Assembly: GCF_014200015.1 (NCBI RefSeq)
Contig: NZ_JACHOT010000001.1
Span: forward strand, 992,001 to 1,056,000
Direction: 5' to 3'
Length of the DNA: 64,000 bases
From: Aminobacter niigataensis
Lineage (GTDB): Bacteria; Pseudomonadota; Alphaproteobacteria; Rhizobiales; Rhizobiaceae
Shown piece by piece: positions 52,446-60,063 of the stretch. The translations under genes and the position numbers were made by a program. Each line of letters begins with the position of its first letter. The stretch's first letter is position 1. The notes under the pieces were generated by a model. It was not told the DNA's origin. It was given only the letters and a program-made list of their open reading frames with translations, and searched no databases.

Positions 52446-53503
52446 GCCCCGACTCCCGCCATTTCTGGCCGCCAGCCGACGATTGTCCGCAGGCGCATGT
52501 CTTCAGCATCGTCTCTTTCCGCAGGGGGCGCAAGCCACGCCGTTCGGCCGAGCTGCGCGGAGCCCAGGCGCGCCGGCGGAACCTCCTTGCGCGCCAAAAC
52601 GATGCGGAGATCGACGTCCAGCAACTCGCCCAGGAGGTCGCGGATGGCGCGCTTCAGCACCACCAGCCTTTTGCTGCCGGGCAGAAATGCCCGGTAGGTT
52701 TCGAAGTCGAGCGGTCCGATGCGCAATTCGACCCGGTTCTGGCGGCTGAAGCTGCGCGGCCCGATGGTCGCGCTCCTGCCCAGTGCTGCGCTGGCCTGGC
52801 CGATCCTGGTCTGCAACGCGGCCGGGATCTCCAGCCATGACGCAACGAACTCCTTCAGCCGGACAGGTACATTGAAGGCTTCGGCGACGAACAGGGTGAG
52901 CCGCTCCGGCCCGTCGACCTGGCTGGCAAGGGCCGCGGCCTGCCGCAGCTTGACCGCATCCAGATCCGGATCGGCGGCATTGTGGGTGTCGGGAAGGCCG
53001 ATGCCGGCCATGGCTTCCATCATCGAGCGAACACGGCCGCCGACGGCGCGCTCGACCTGCACGCCGGGATGGGCGTCCGCCCAGGCGCGATAGAAAAGGG
53101 CAATCATCCGATGCTGCAGGATGTTGACGAAATCGACGAATGTCGTGTCGCTGGTCTGATGCGCGTCGGCGCCGACAAACCAGCGTTGCGACAGCCGGTC
53201 GAGCACCCAGCGGGTCACGTGCAGCGGCAGCGGTCCTTCAGGTCCGAGCAGACCGAGATTGGCGACGGTGACGCGCGCCGGGGACTTGTCAGTGGCCGGC
53301 TGGAACTTGACCACGTCCTGGGTGGAAAAGCCGAGGCGCACGTGCTGGCCGAGCCGTGCCGGCTCCCGATCGAGACGCCCGGAGTGGCCGAAAAGCCGGT
53401 TGTCGCGTTCGAGCTGCCGCAGCAGCTCGAAGAAATCGTAGCTGTCGGCCGGCACGCCGGAGGCCTCTAGATCAGGAAGCGGTTGCCGGGCGTCATCGGC
53501 CAT
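52442..53503 (-). CDS. tssG: T6SS baseplate protein TssG
   Basis: A 353-residue TssG (ImpH/VasB). The start ADDARQPLPDLEASGVPADSYDFFELLRQLE is typical of the family, in which the N-terminus opens with FFELLRxLE. VHVTRWV-type and FVDFVNILQHRMIALFYRAW stretches follow. ATG 53503 is chosen since upstream sequence reads as shadow of tssF. It overlaps the tssF end by 37 bases and tagH by four. With TssF, TssE and TssK it forms the baseplate wedge. Confidence 0.93.
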   Translation of the reverse strand: MADDARQPLPDLEASGVPADSYDFFELLRQLERDNRLFGHSGRLDREPARLGQHVRLGFSTQDVVKFQPATDKSPARVTVANLGLLGPEGPLPLHVTRWVLDRLSQRWFVGADAHQTSDTTFVDFVNILQHRMIALFYRAWADAHPGVQVERAVGGRVRSMMEAMAGIGLPDTHNAADPDLDAVKLRQAAALASQVDGPERLTLFVAEAFNVPVRLKEFVASWLEIPAALQTRIGQASAALGRSATIGPRSFSRQNRVELRIGPLDFETYRAFLPGSKRLVVLKRAIRDLLGELLDVDLRIVLARKEVPPARLGSAQLGRTAWLAPPAERDDAEDMRLRTIVGWRPEMAGVGA

Positions 53504-55341
53504 GGCACGTCCTCCTGTCTCTGGAGCAGTCGGGTGCGGGTGCGTACGAAACCGTTGATGCCGGCGTGGCGGGCAAACAGCCGGGCCAGCAAGGCCGACA
53601 GCAATAGCGAGCTCTGCCCTGATAAGACGGACTGGTCGACGTGGAGCATGACCTCGGTGCCGCGGCCGAAACACATCGGCCCCGGTATCGCCAGCCGCTC
53701 GACCACCGGCTGCGAGTCTATGCGGACGATGGAGCGCACATGGCGGCCAAGGACCGGATCGCCACGGTCGGCATAAAGGTCGAGCAGCGCATGCAATGGA
53801 TCGACGCCACGCCCGTCCTTGGCAAGGCTCAGGAAGTTGAGCGACAGCTGGGCGACGAGCCGCCAGGCCAGTTCGTCGGCACGGGATTCTGCGTCCGCGC
53901 CGGCGGGCAGGGCGGCAGGAATGGAATTCTGCGGGGGACGCAGGGCGCCGAGCAACCTGATCGTCTCGACCGGGTCACCGCTTTCCAGCGACAGTGACGG
54001 ATTGTCATCCAGGATAGGCAGATCCCTGTTGGTGCAAAGCGCGGTGATTTCGATACGCTTGAGCGTCCGGCCCGTAGGCATGCCCACTGGCCGCGAAATG
54101 GCGAGAAAGACGTCATCGCCAGTGTAGGTCGTGCGCGTCATCCCCTCGCGCCGCTCATCCTCCGTCGCGCGGCGAGGCCGGCGCTCGGTCGAGTAGACCC
54201 AGCCATTGCCCCTGTTCTGGCCGAGGCTGAACAGGGCCGGGATTTCAGCATCGGCACCTTCGGCTTCGGCATCCTCGACATGCGTGATGCGATAGATCTC
54301 GAAATCGCGCGGCCGGGTGCGATCGGCGTAGAGCACCTGCCGGGTCCGCCGCGCGTCGAGTTCGATGACGTTGCACTCGCGTTCGAACAGGTTGATCAGC
54401 GGGGTGGCGAAGAGCTCGAAATCGGCAGGCGCGAGATCGGCGAGTTCCGGCGCCGCCCGCCGCAGCAGGAAAATGATGTCGAGGCCGGCGTCACAGCTGC
54501 GAATGACGGGCTGGAGTCCAGCGACACGGACATAATGGAAACGCTCCGGCATCATGAAATATTCGCGGAGGAGGCGATAACCCTCGAATGTCGGACGCGT
54601 CCGGGGCATCAGCGCCTCGGCGTCGCCTATGCCGACCATTTGCGGCTCGGGCAGAGGTGCGAGCCTGCCCTGCTTGCCTGACTGGCGCGCACCGACGGCA
54701 GTGCAGACGCCGAAGATCGTGTCGAACAAGAGGGCTGCCTTGGTGCGGCCGGCAAAATGCAGGTCTAGCCGATCGAGCGCCAGTTCGCTGAGCTTGCCCT
54801 TGCCGGTGCGGGCAATGGTGATGCGGAGCGCGGCTTCGCTGGCGACACCGGCGGGCGCCGTTATGCCGGCGGCTGCAAGGGCACTGCGGTCCTGGTAGTA
54901 GCCGACCGAAGCGATTTCCAACGGCCACAACGTGACGTCCTGCGCCGTGGTGAAGGTCATGCGCGTGGAAAGGCCCGGCTGCAGGCTCGATACGAGGCGG
55001 GTGCCGCGCTTGACGAGGTGACCGGCATTCATCGTCTGGACCTGCTGCCCCGGCTTCAGCACCGCCATGGCCGTTGCCGGCGTTGGCGACAGCAGGTCGG
55101 GATAGAGGACCTCGAGCACGCTGCGCGCGAACCTGGAGCGCTCGGCATCGACCTTCAGCCTGGTGCGCGCCGCCAGAAACGCGACGCCGTCCAGCAGGCG
55201 CTCGACATAGGGGTCCGGGCAAGGTGCGGTGTCGAGCGAGAGATTGCGCGCGACCGCCGGGTGCATGTCGGCAAATTCCGCTGCAAGCGTGCGGATGTGG
55301 GTCAGCTCCTCCTCGTAATACTCCAGGAAGATCCGATCCAT
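53467..55341 (-). CDS. tssF: T6SS baseplate protein TssF
   Basis: A 624-residue TssF (ImpG/VasA), the wedge protein homologous to phage gp6. The diagnostic N-terminus is FLEYYEEELTHIRTLAAEFADMHPAVA, followed by RLLDGVAFLAARTRLKVD, all hallmarks of the family. The C-terminus ends FARHAGINGFVRTRTR. It begins one base after tssE and overlaps tssG by 37 bases, the longest overlap in the operon and a sign of tight translational coupling. Confidence 0.95.
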   Translation of the reverse strand: MDRIFLEYYEEELTHIRTLAAEFADMHPAVARNLSLDTAPCPDPYVERLLDGVAFLAARTRLKVDAERSRFARSVLEVLYPDLLSPTPATAMAVLKPGQQVQTMNAGHLVKRGTRLVSSLQPGLSTRMTFTTAQDVTLWPLEIASVGYYQDRSALAAAGITAPAGVASEAALRITIARTGKGKLSELALDRLDLHFAGRTKAALLFDTIFGVCTAVGARQSGKQGRLAPLPEPQMVGIGDAEALMPRTRPTFEGYRLLREYFMMPERFHYVRVAGLQPVIRSCDAGLDIIFLLRRAAPELADLAPADFELFATPLINLFERECNVIELDARRTRQVLYADRTRPRDFEIYRITHVEDAEAEGADAEIPALFSLGQNRGNGWVYSTERRPRRATEDERREGMTRTTYTGDDVFLAISRPVGMPTGRTLKRIEITALCTNRDLPILDDNPSLSLESGDPVETIRLLGALRPPQNSIPAALPAGADAESRADELAWRLVAQLSLNFLSLAKDGRGVDPLHALLDLYADRGDPVLGRHVRSIVRIDSQPVVERLAIPGPMCFGRGTEVMLHVDQSVLSGQSSLLLSALLARLFARHAGINGFVRTRTRLLQRQEDVPWPMTPGNRFLI

Positions 55342-55342
55342 T

Positions 55343-56062
55343 CTATGCCTCGCCGTATTCGGTCCGCGCCAAGCCGTTGTCGAGGTTGATCGTGGTCCTA
55401 AGCCGCAGCCGTTCCGGCGTCGGCGTCATGATCAGGACCCCGTCGATTTCGATCTTGATACCCATGCTTTTGTCGTTGAGGGTGACGGTGACCTTGGTCG
55501 CGCTTTCCTTCAGGCGCGGCTCGAAATTGCCAAGAACCGTCTTGATTTCGCGGGCCAGTGCATCGCGATCAAAATCGCGCGACGAGCGGCCGGAGAAAGA
55601 CGGCACGCCATAGTTGACCACGCTGCGCCGCACTTCCGGAAAGTCTTCGAGGTTCAAGCGGATATCGGAGACCTGCTCCTCCTCGAGGTCGGACAGCAGT
55701 GGAAGGGCTTCGAAGCGCTCGGTGTTGAAGAGCGCTTCGATGTCGCGACGCACCGCCTCGCGCAGCACGCGTGCGGAGACGACGATCCCCCGGCTTTCAA
55801 GTTCGACCCTGTTGCGATTCTGGAAGACCAGCCTATGCAGGCGCTGCTTGTGATCCGGGGTCAGGTCAAGGTCTGAATCGATCAGGCGCGCGGTCCCGGC
55901 GAGCAGGGCATCTACCCGCTCGCCGCCGAGTTCGTTGTCCAACGACTGACGCAGCCCCTCGATTTCCGAGCTCAGTCCCGGCAGGTCGTTTACCAGCCGG
56001 TCCCATAGCGACGGCTGCGACGCCTCTCGCCTTGCTTGCTGAACTCCACTGGCCTTCATCAT
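55343..56062 (-). CDS. tssE: T6SS baseplate protein TssE (gp25-like), with inserted helical segment
   Basis: A 239-residue TssE. The family opening SLWDRLVNDLPG (about residues 18-29) and the gp25-like domain with REAVRRDIEALFNTERF, LPEVR-like FPEVRRSVVNYGVPSF and IKTVLGNFEPRL are present. Typical TssE is about 130-180 residues; here about 70 extra residues (about 30-100, SEIEGLRQSLDNELGG through NRVELESRG) separate the DRL motif from the VRRD helix. The extra part looks helical and charged. It follows hcp by 27 bases and precedes tssF by one. Confidence 0.88.
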   Translation of the reverse strand: MMKASGVQQARREASQPSLWDRLVNDLPGLSSEIEGLRQSLDNELGGERVDALLAGTARLIDSDLDLTPDHKQRLHRLVFQNRNRVELESRGIVVSARVLREAVRRDIEALFNTERFEALPLLSDLEEEQVSDIRLNLEDFPEVRRSVVNYGVPSFSGRSSRDFDRDALAREIKTVLGNFEPRLKESATKVTVTLNDKSMGIKIEIDGVLIMTPTPERLRLRTTINLDNGLARTEYGEA

Positions 56063-56089
56063 GCAGCACCAAGGCGTCTATGCGGGGCC

Positions 56090-56569
56090 TCACAAGCCGG
56101 TTGCAACGCTCATCTCTTGCGTATGGTCTGTATCGTAGACCAGCTCGATCGTCTTGTAGGCGAACTGCACGAAGTCCTCGAGCGTGTCGCTGTTGGTCGT
56201 GCTGGCACCGAAGCCGTAGGAAACGACGGAGGCCTCCTTCATCGTGACGACGAAATAGTCGCTCGTCTCGCCGTCGATGGTCCGGCGGCAAGAGATCACG
56301 ACTTCGTCGAACTGCTTGTTCTCATGGCATGCCTTGGCAAGGTAGGGCGACGACATGTCGACGTCCTTGGAGCAGCTTACGGTGCCCAGGGCGACGCGGC
56401 CCTTGCGCGAAAGCGAATTGGGATCGAATGGCGCAACCATGTTGAAGGCGACGTTGAATATCTCGATCTCTTCGTCGTGGCCGTCGCGGGTGCTCGGGCC
56501 CTTGATGTCTGGAACCTTCAGGAAGCCGTCGATCTTCGTTGCTTTTCTGAGATCGTCATCCGATGCCAT
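56090..56569 (-). CDS. hcp: T6SS tube protein Hcp (TssD)
   Basis: A 159-residue Hcp, which forms the hexameric inner tube and is secreted. It shows the family pattern: FLKVPDIKGPSTRDGHDEEIEIFNVAFNM, then SRKGRVALGTVSCSKDVDMSSP (Hcp G-x-x-x-x-x-x-K-xDxxSP), and ACHENKQFDEVVISCRR. Only one hcp occurs in the window. It sits between tssC and tssE, with short gaps of 24-27 bases. Confidence 0.94.
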   Translation of the reverse strand: MASDDDLRKATKIDGFLKVPDIKGPSTRDGHDEEIEIFNVAFNMVAPFDPNSLSRKGRVALGTVSCSKDVDMSSPYLAKACHENKQFDEVVISCRRTIDGETSDYFVVTMKEASVVSYGFGASTTNSDTLEDFVQFAYKTIELVYDTDHTQEMSVATGL

Positions 56570-56593
56570 TGTCTCTCTCCGTTACTGAACAGT

Positions 56594-58096
56594 TCAGGAC
56601 TTGACCGAAGGCAGCTCCGACACGAGCCGGAGCGATGCGTTAATTCCTTCCAATTGGTAGTGCGGGCGCAGGTAGAAACGCGCGTTGTAGTAGCCGGGCC
56701 GGCCCTCGACGCTGTCGACCTGGACCTCGGCCGCTGCCAGCGGACGCTTGGCACGGGCCTTGTCGTCGGCGAAGGCCGGATTGGCGAGCACGTAGCGGTT
56801 GATCCACTCCGTCAGCCATATCTGCATGTCGGAACGTTCCTTGAACGAGCCGACCTTGTCGCGCGCGATCGCCTTGAGATAATGGGCAAAACGCGACACC
56901 GGGAACAGGTAGGGCAGGTTGGCGCTCAGCCGTTCGTTGGACTGCGCATCCGGATCGACCAGCCGTCCTGCCCGTGTCTCGTCGTCCTGCAGCGAGTGGG
57001 CGCCGATGAAGGCGGCAAGATCGGTGTTCTTGCGATGCAGGATCGGCATCAGGCCGAGCTTGGCGAGTTCGGCCTCGCGCCGGTCGTCGATGGCAACCTC
57101 GGTCGGGCACTTCATCGCCACCGAGCCGTCGTCGGTCGGGAAGCTGTGCACCGGCAGGTTGATCACCGTGCCGCCGTTCTCGACGCCACGGATCTGGGTG
57201 CCCCAGCCGAACAGTTTGTGGCTGCGGTTGATGTTGACGCCCATCGGGAAGGCGGCGTTCATCCAGACGTATTTGTGGTGGTCGCCCTGGACCTCCTCCT
57301 CGAAGGCGAAACCCTTGACCGGCACCGTGTCGGCGCCATAGGGCAGCCGGGCCAGGACGCGCGGCATGGCAAGGCCGATATAGCGGGCGTCCTCGCTCTC
57401 GCGCAGCGATTGCCACGAGGCATAGGCCGGATTGGAGACGATCTGCTGCAGGTCCTGCGGGTTAGGCAGTTCCTGCCAGCTGTCCATGCGGAACAGGCGT
57501 GGCGAGGCCGCAGCGATGAAAGGCGTGTGCGCGGAGGCGCAGACGCCGGAGAGGTTGCGCAGCAGACCGACGTCGCGCGGGTGATTGGAGAACTCGTAGG
57601 CCCCGATCAGGCAGCCGAACGGTTCGCCGCCGAACATCGAATATTCGTCGGTGTAGACCTTCTTGAAGACCGGGCTCTGGTCCCACATCTGGCCTTCATA
57701 GTCTTCCAGCGTATCGGCCAGCTGCTCCTTGGAGATGTTCATCACCCGGATCTTGAGCTTCTGGTCGGTCTCGGTGTTGTTGACGAGGTACCAGAGGCCG
57801 CGCCAGGTGCCTTCCATTTCGCGCACTTCGGGTGCGTGCAGAATCTCGTTGAGCTGGACGGTCAGCATCTTATCGATGCCCGAGATCAGCGACTTGATCG
57901 ACTTGATCGCGTTCGACGAGATGGTGGTCGTGTCTGAGCGCGACTGCGCGGCGAGTGCGAGATTGCGGACGAGCTGTTGCAGCTTCTCGCTGTCGTCCTT
58001 CTTGACCTTGAAGTCCTTCTCCAGGAGATCGCTGAATTCACCGAGGTCGATGGCCTCTGCCTCGGCGACCGTTGGGCTCTTTTGCTGCTCGGCCAT
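56594..58096 (-). CDS. tssC: T6SS sheath protein TssC (VipB)
   Basis: A 500-residue large sheath subunit. The family motifs HAPEVREMEGTWRGLWYLV, SPVFKKVYTDEYSMFGGEPFGCLIGAYEF and FAHYLKAIARDKVGSF are intact, and the C-terminus ends with QLEGINASLRLVSELP. It pairs with TssB to build the contractile sheath that pushes the Hcp tube. It follows tssB by four bases, and length is normal for the family (about 495). Confidence 0.96.
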   Translation of the reverse strand: MAEQQKSPTVAEAEAIDLGEFSDLLEKDFKVKKDDSEKLQQLVRNLALAAQSRSDTTTISSNAIKSIKSLISGIDKMLTVQLNEILHAPEVREMEGTWRGLWYLVNNTETDQKLKIRVMNISKEQLADTLEDYEGQMWDQSPVFKKVYTDEYSMFGGEPFGCLIGAYEFSNHPRDVGLLRNLSGVCASAHTPFIAAASPRLFRMDSWQELPNPQDLQQIVSNPAYASWQSLRESEDARYIGLAMPRVLARLPYGADTVPVKGFAFEEEVQGDHHKYVWMNAAFPMGVNINRSHKLFGWGTQIRGVENGGTVINLPVHSFPTDDGSVAMKCPTEVAIDDRREAELAKLGLMPILHRKNTDLAAFIGAHSLQDDETRAGRLVDPDAQSNERLSANLPYLFPVSRFAHYLKAIARDKVGSFKERSDMQIWLTEWINRYVLANPAFADDKARAKRPLAAAEVQVDSVEGRPGYYNARFYLRPHYQLEGINASLRLVSELPSVKS

Positions 58097-58100
58097 GGCT

Positions 58101-58640
58101 CTACTCCTCGACCTTGTCGCTGTCGGAGAGCGCCTGGCTGGCGATCTGGCCGAGCAGAGGCTCGTTGTTCAGCAGTTGGGCGATGCGCTTTTCGGCGTCG
58201 GCGCGACCGTCCATGAAGCCCAGCAACTCCTCCAACTGACGGCGCATCTTGAGGATCTCGGCCAGTTGCGGAACCTGCTCGGCAATCTTGTCGGGCGCAA
58301 AGTCGCCCATCTTGGAGAAGGTGAGGTCGACCGCCATTTCTTCCTCGCGCTCGGCGCCTTCGGCCTGGGGCAGGGTGTTCTTGACCCGCGCCTTCACCCG
58401 TGGGCCAAGCGCTTCCATGAAGCGCGGGAAACGGTTGGCGTCGGTCTCGACGAAGGTGCGGTCGAGCACCGTCTTCTGCGCCTCCTTGGTCTGCGACGAG
58501 CCGGCGAGATCGGCCATCACGCCCATCACGAAAGGCAGTTCGATGGTCGTCGGGCTGCCGTAGGTCTCGACGTCATAGGCGATCTGCACGCGCGGTGCGC
58601 GATTTCGCTCGATGACCTTAGCTTTGCTTTCGGCTGGCAT
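58101..58640 (-). CDS. tssB: T6SS sheath protein TssB (VipA)
   Basis: A 179-residue small sheath subunit. The family opening ERNRAPRVQIAYDVETYGSPTTIELPFVMGVMADLAG is diagnostic, and the C-terminus has LAEILKMRRQLEELLGFMDGRADAEKRI, a helical segment used for TssC pairing. It starts six bases after tssA and precedes tssC by four bases. ClpV recognises the TssB/TssC sheath after contraction and disassembles it. Confidence 0.96.
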   Translation of the reverse strand: MPAESKAKVIERNRAPRVQIAYDVETYGSPTTIELPFVMGVMADLAGSSQTKEAQKTVLDRTFVETDANRFPRFMEALGPRVKARVKNTLPQAEGAEREEEMAVDLTFSKMGDFAPDKIAEQVPQLAEILKMRRQLEELLGFMDGRADAEKRIAQLLNNEPLLGQIASQALSDSDKVEE

Positions 58641-58646
58641 GCTTGG

Positions 58647-59810
58647 CTACCTTTCATCCTTCTGAGGCGTCTTCTTGTCGGTTACGCCGGCGAGGAGCCG
58701 GAACTCCTTGAGCCCCGAGGGGGCGAGATCTTCCATCAGCTCGACGAAATCCATGTGCACCATGCGACGCACGCGGCGGGCGAGATGCGGGATCGGGCTC
58801 GACGGTTCGGTGCGGTCGTAGAAGGCAACAACAAGGTCGAGGCATTTGACGACGTCGTCGCGCGAAGTGAGGCGGTCGGGGAGGGCCATGGTCGGTTCCG
58901 CATGGTTGGCCACCGGCTCCGGCGCGTGACCATTGGGCTGCACTGCAACTGGTGTTGCCTGGGTGAGTTCGGGCTTCGCCGCGCCGTTGGGCGTCGGGCG
59001 CGCGGCCGACCCACGCTCGAGCGTGGCCAGCATCCTGTCGAGAAACTTCTTGAGGTCGGGAACGGTCGGCCCCGTGCTTTCCAGGCGCTTGTTGAGTGCG
59101 GTGTCGATGGCAGCAAGTGCTGCGCCCGCCGCGCGGGCATCGGCGACCAGTTGCTCCATGGCGGCGCCCGCCTGATCGGCTTGCGCGGCACAGGCGCTGC
59201 GCAGCCTGGTCAACAATTGCTCGTGCGCAGTGGAGAGCGCTGCCCGCTCGGTGTTGTTCAGTCCCTGGGCCGCTTCCTGCAGCATGACGCGATCGTCAAG
59301 CGCACCTTGCTCAAGTTCCCGGCCGGAGATCGGGCCGAAGCCGCGCGGGGCGAAAAACACCGTCTTCCTGAGATCGGCAAGCAGGCCCTCCTGGCCGTTC
59401 TGCAGGTCGAGCACGGCGTTGATGCGGCGCAGGGCTGCGTCGCGCGGCGGCGCGTTGGGCCGCAAGGCGGGGTGCATCGTTTCCCAATGGGCGTCGAAGG
59501 TCCGCGCGATCAGCATCAGGCCTTCGGCCAGCCCGGCGAGCCCGCGGGAATTGGCCAGGGCGCGGGTGACCAGCGTCAGAAGGCGCAGGTCGCGTCCCTG
59601 GTTGCGCAGTTCGTCGGCCTTTTCGAGAACGACGTCCCAGTCGACGGGAATGCTGACTTCCGCCGAGGGCCTGTTGCGCTCGTCGTGGACGACATCGGAT
59701 TGCGGCACGGCGAGGCGCTCGAGCTCGTGAAAGCGCGGATCGTTGCGCAAATCTTCCCCCGACGGGTTTTCACCGTTCAAAGGGTTGAGCCAGAGAGCAA
59801 GATCAACCAC
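58647..59810 (-). CDS. tssA: T6SS assembly protein TssA (ImpA)
   Basis: A 387-residue TssA with an N-terminal ImpA_N domain (LWLNPLNGENPSGEDLRNDPRFHELERL, a family hallmark, about residues 6-33; then DWDVVLEKADELRNQGRDLRLLTLVTRAL). A Pro/Ala linker (about 275-310) leads to a C-terminal segment with PIPHLARRVRRMVHMDFVELMEDL, typical of one TssA class. GTG 59810 is preferred because GGGGGGTG-rich sequence lies just upstream; GTG 59822 is the alternative. It is the first gene of the core operon and diverges from clpV. Confidence 0.9.
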   Translation of the reverse strand: MVDLALWLNPLNGENPSGEDLRNDPRFHELERLAVPQSDVVHDERNRPSAEVSIPVDWDVVLEKADELRNQGRDLRLLTLVTRALANSRGLAGLAEGLMLIARTFDAHWETMHPALRPNAPPRDAALRRINAVLDLQNGQEGLLADLRKTVFFAPRGFGPISGRELEQGALDDRVMLQEAAQGLNNTERAALSTAHEQLLTRLRSACAAQADQAGAAMEQLVADARAAGAALAAIDTALNKRLESTGPTVPDLKKFLDRMLATLERGSAARPTPNGAAKPELTQATPVAVQPNGHAPEPVANHAEPTMALPDRLTSRDDVVKCLDLVVAFYDRTEPSSPIPHLARRVRRMVHMDFVELMEDLAPSGLKEFRLLAGVTDKKTPQKDER

Positions 59811-59822
59811 GCACCCCCCCAC

Positions 59823-60063
59823 GCCAAACTGAAGGACGGAAGTCGCCGGTATTTCACTCCACTCTGGTTTAGCACAATTCAGGCAGCGCTCAAAGTTGGA
59901 CGAAGCTAGCCCTTAAGCGTTAGTGACCACGGTCGCGCGAATTGTTACGGTCGTTCCAGGCGCATGGGCTGACGCCCGCCAGCCGAGGCCGCGCACGGCT
60001 TTGTCAAGTCGCGGTTTGTGTGGCAAGTTATCGGGAACGCAGTCCGGGCATTGGAGACACTCC
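59823..60063. other. Divergent control region between tssA and clpV
   Basis: About 240 bases between the two divergent T6SS transcription units, so both core promoters should be here. No sigma54-type GG-N10-GC element was found on either strand, and no sigma70 pair better than three of six matches per hexamer stands out. GGAG at 60053-60056 is the clpV Shine-Dalgarno. No palindrome over 6 bp was noticed. Confidence 0.5.

Noticed and set aside
57729-59909. 726-codon open frame antisense to tssC, tssB and tssA
   Set aside because: It crosses three conserved genes on the other strand and shows no domain; a codon-bias artefact.
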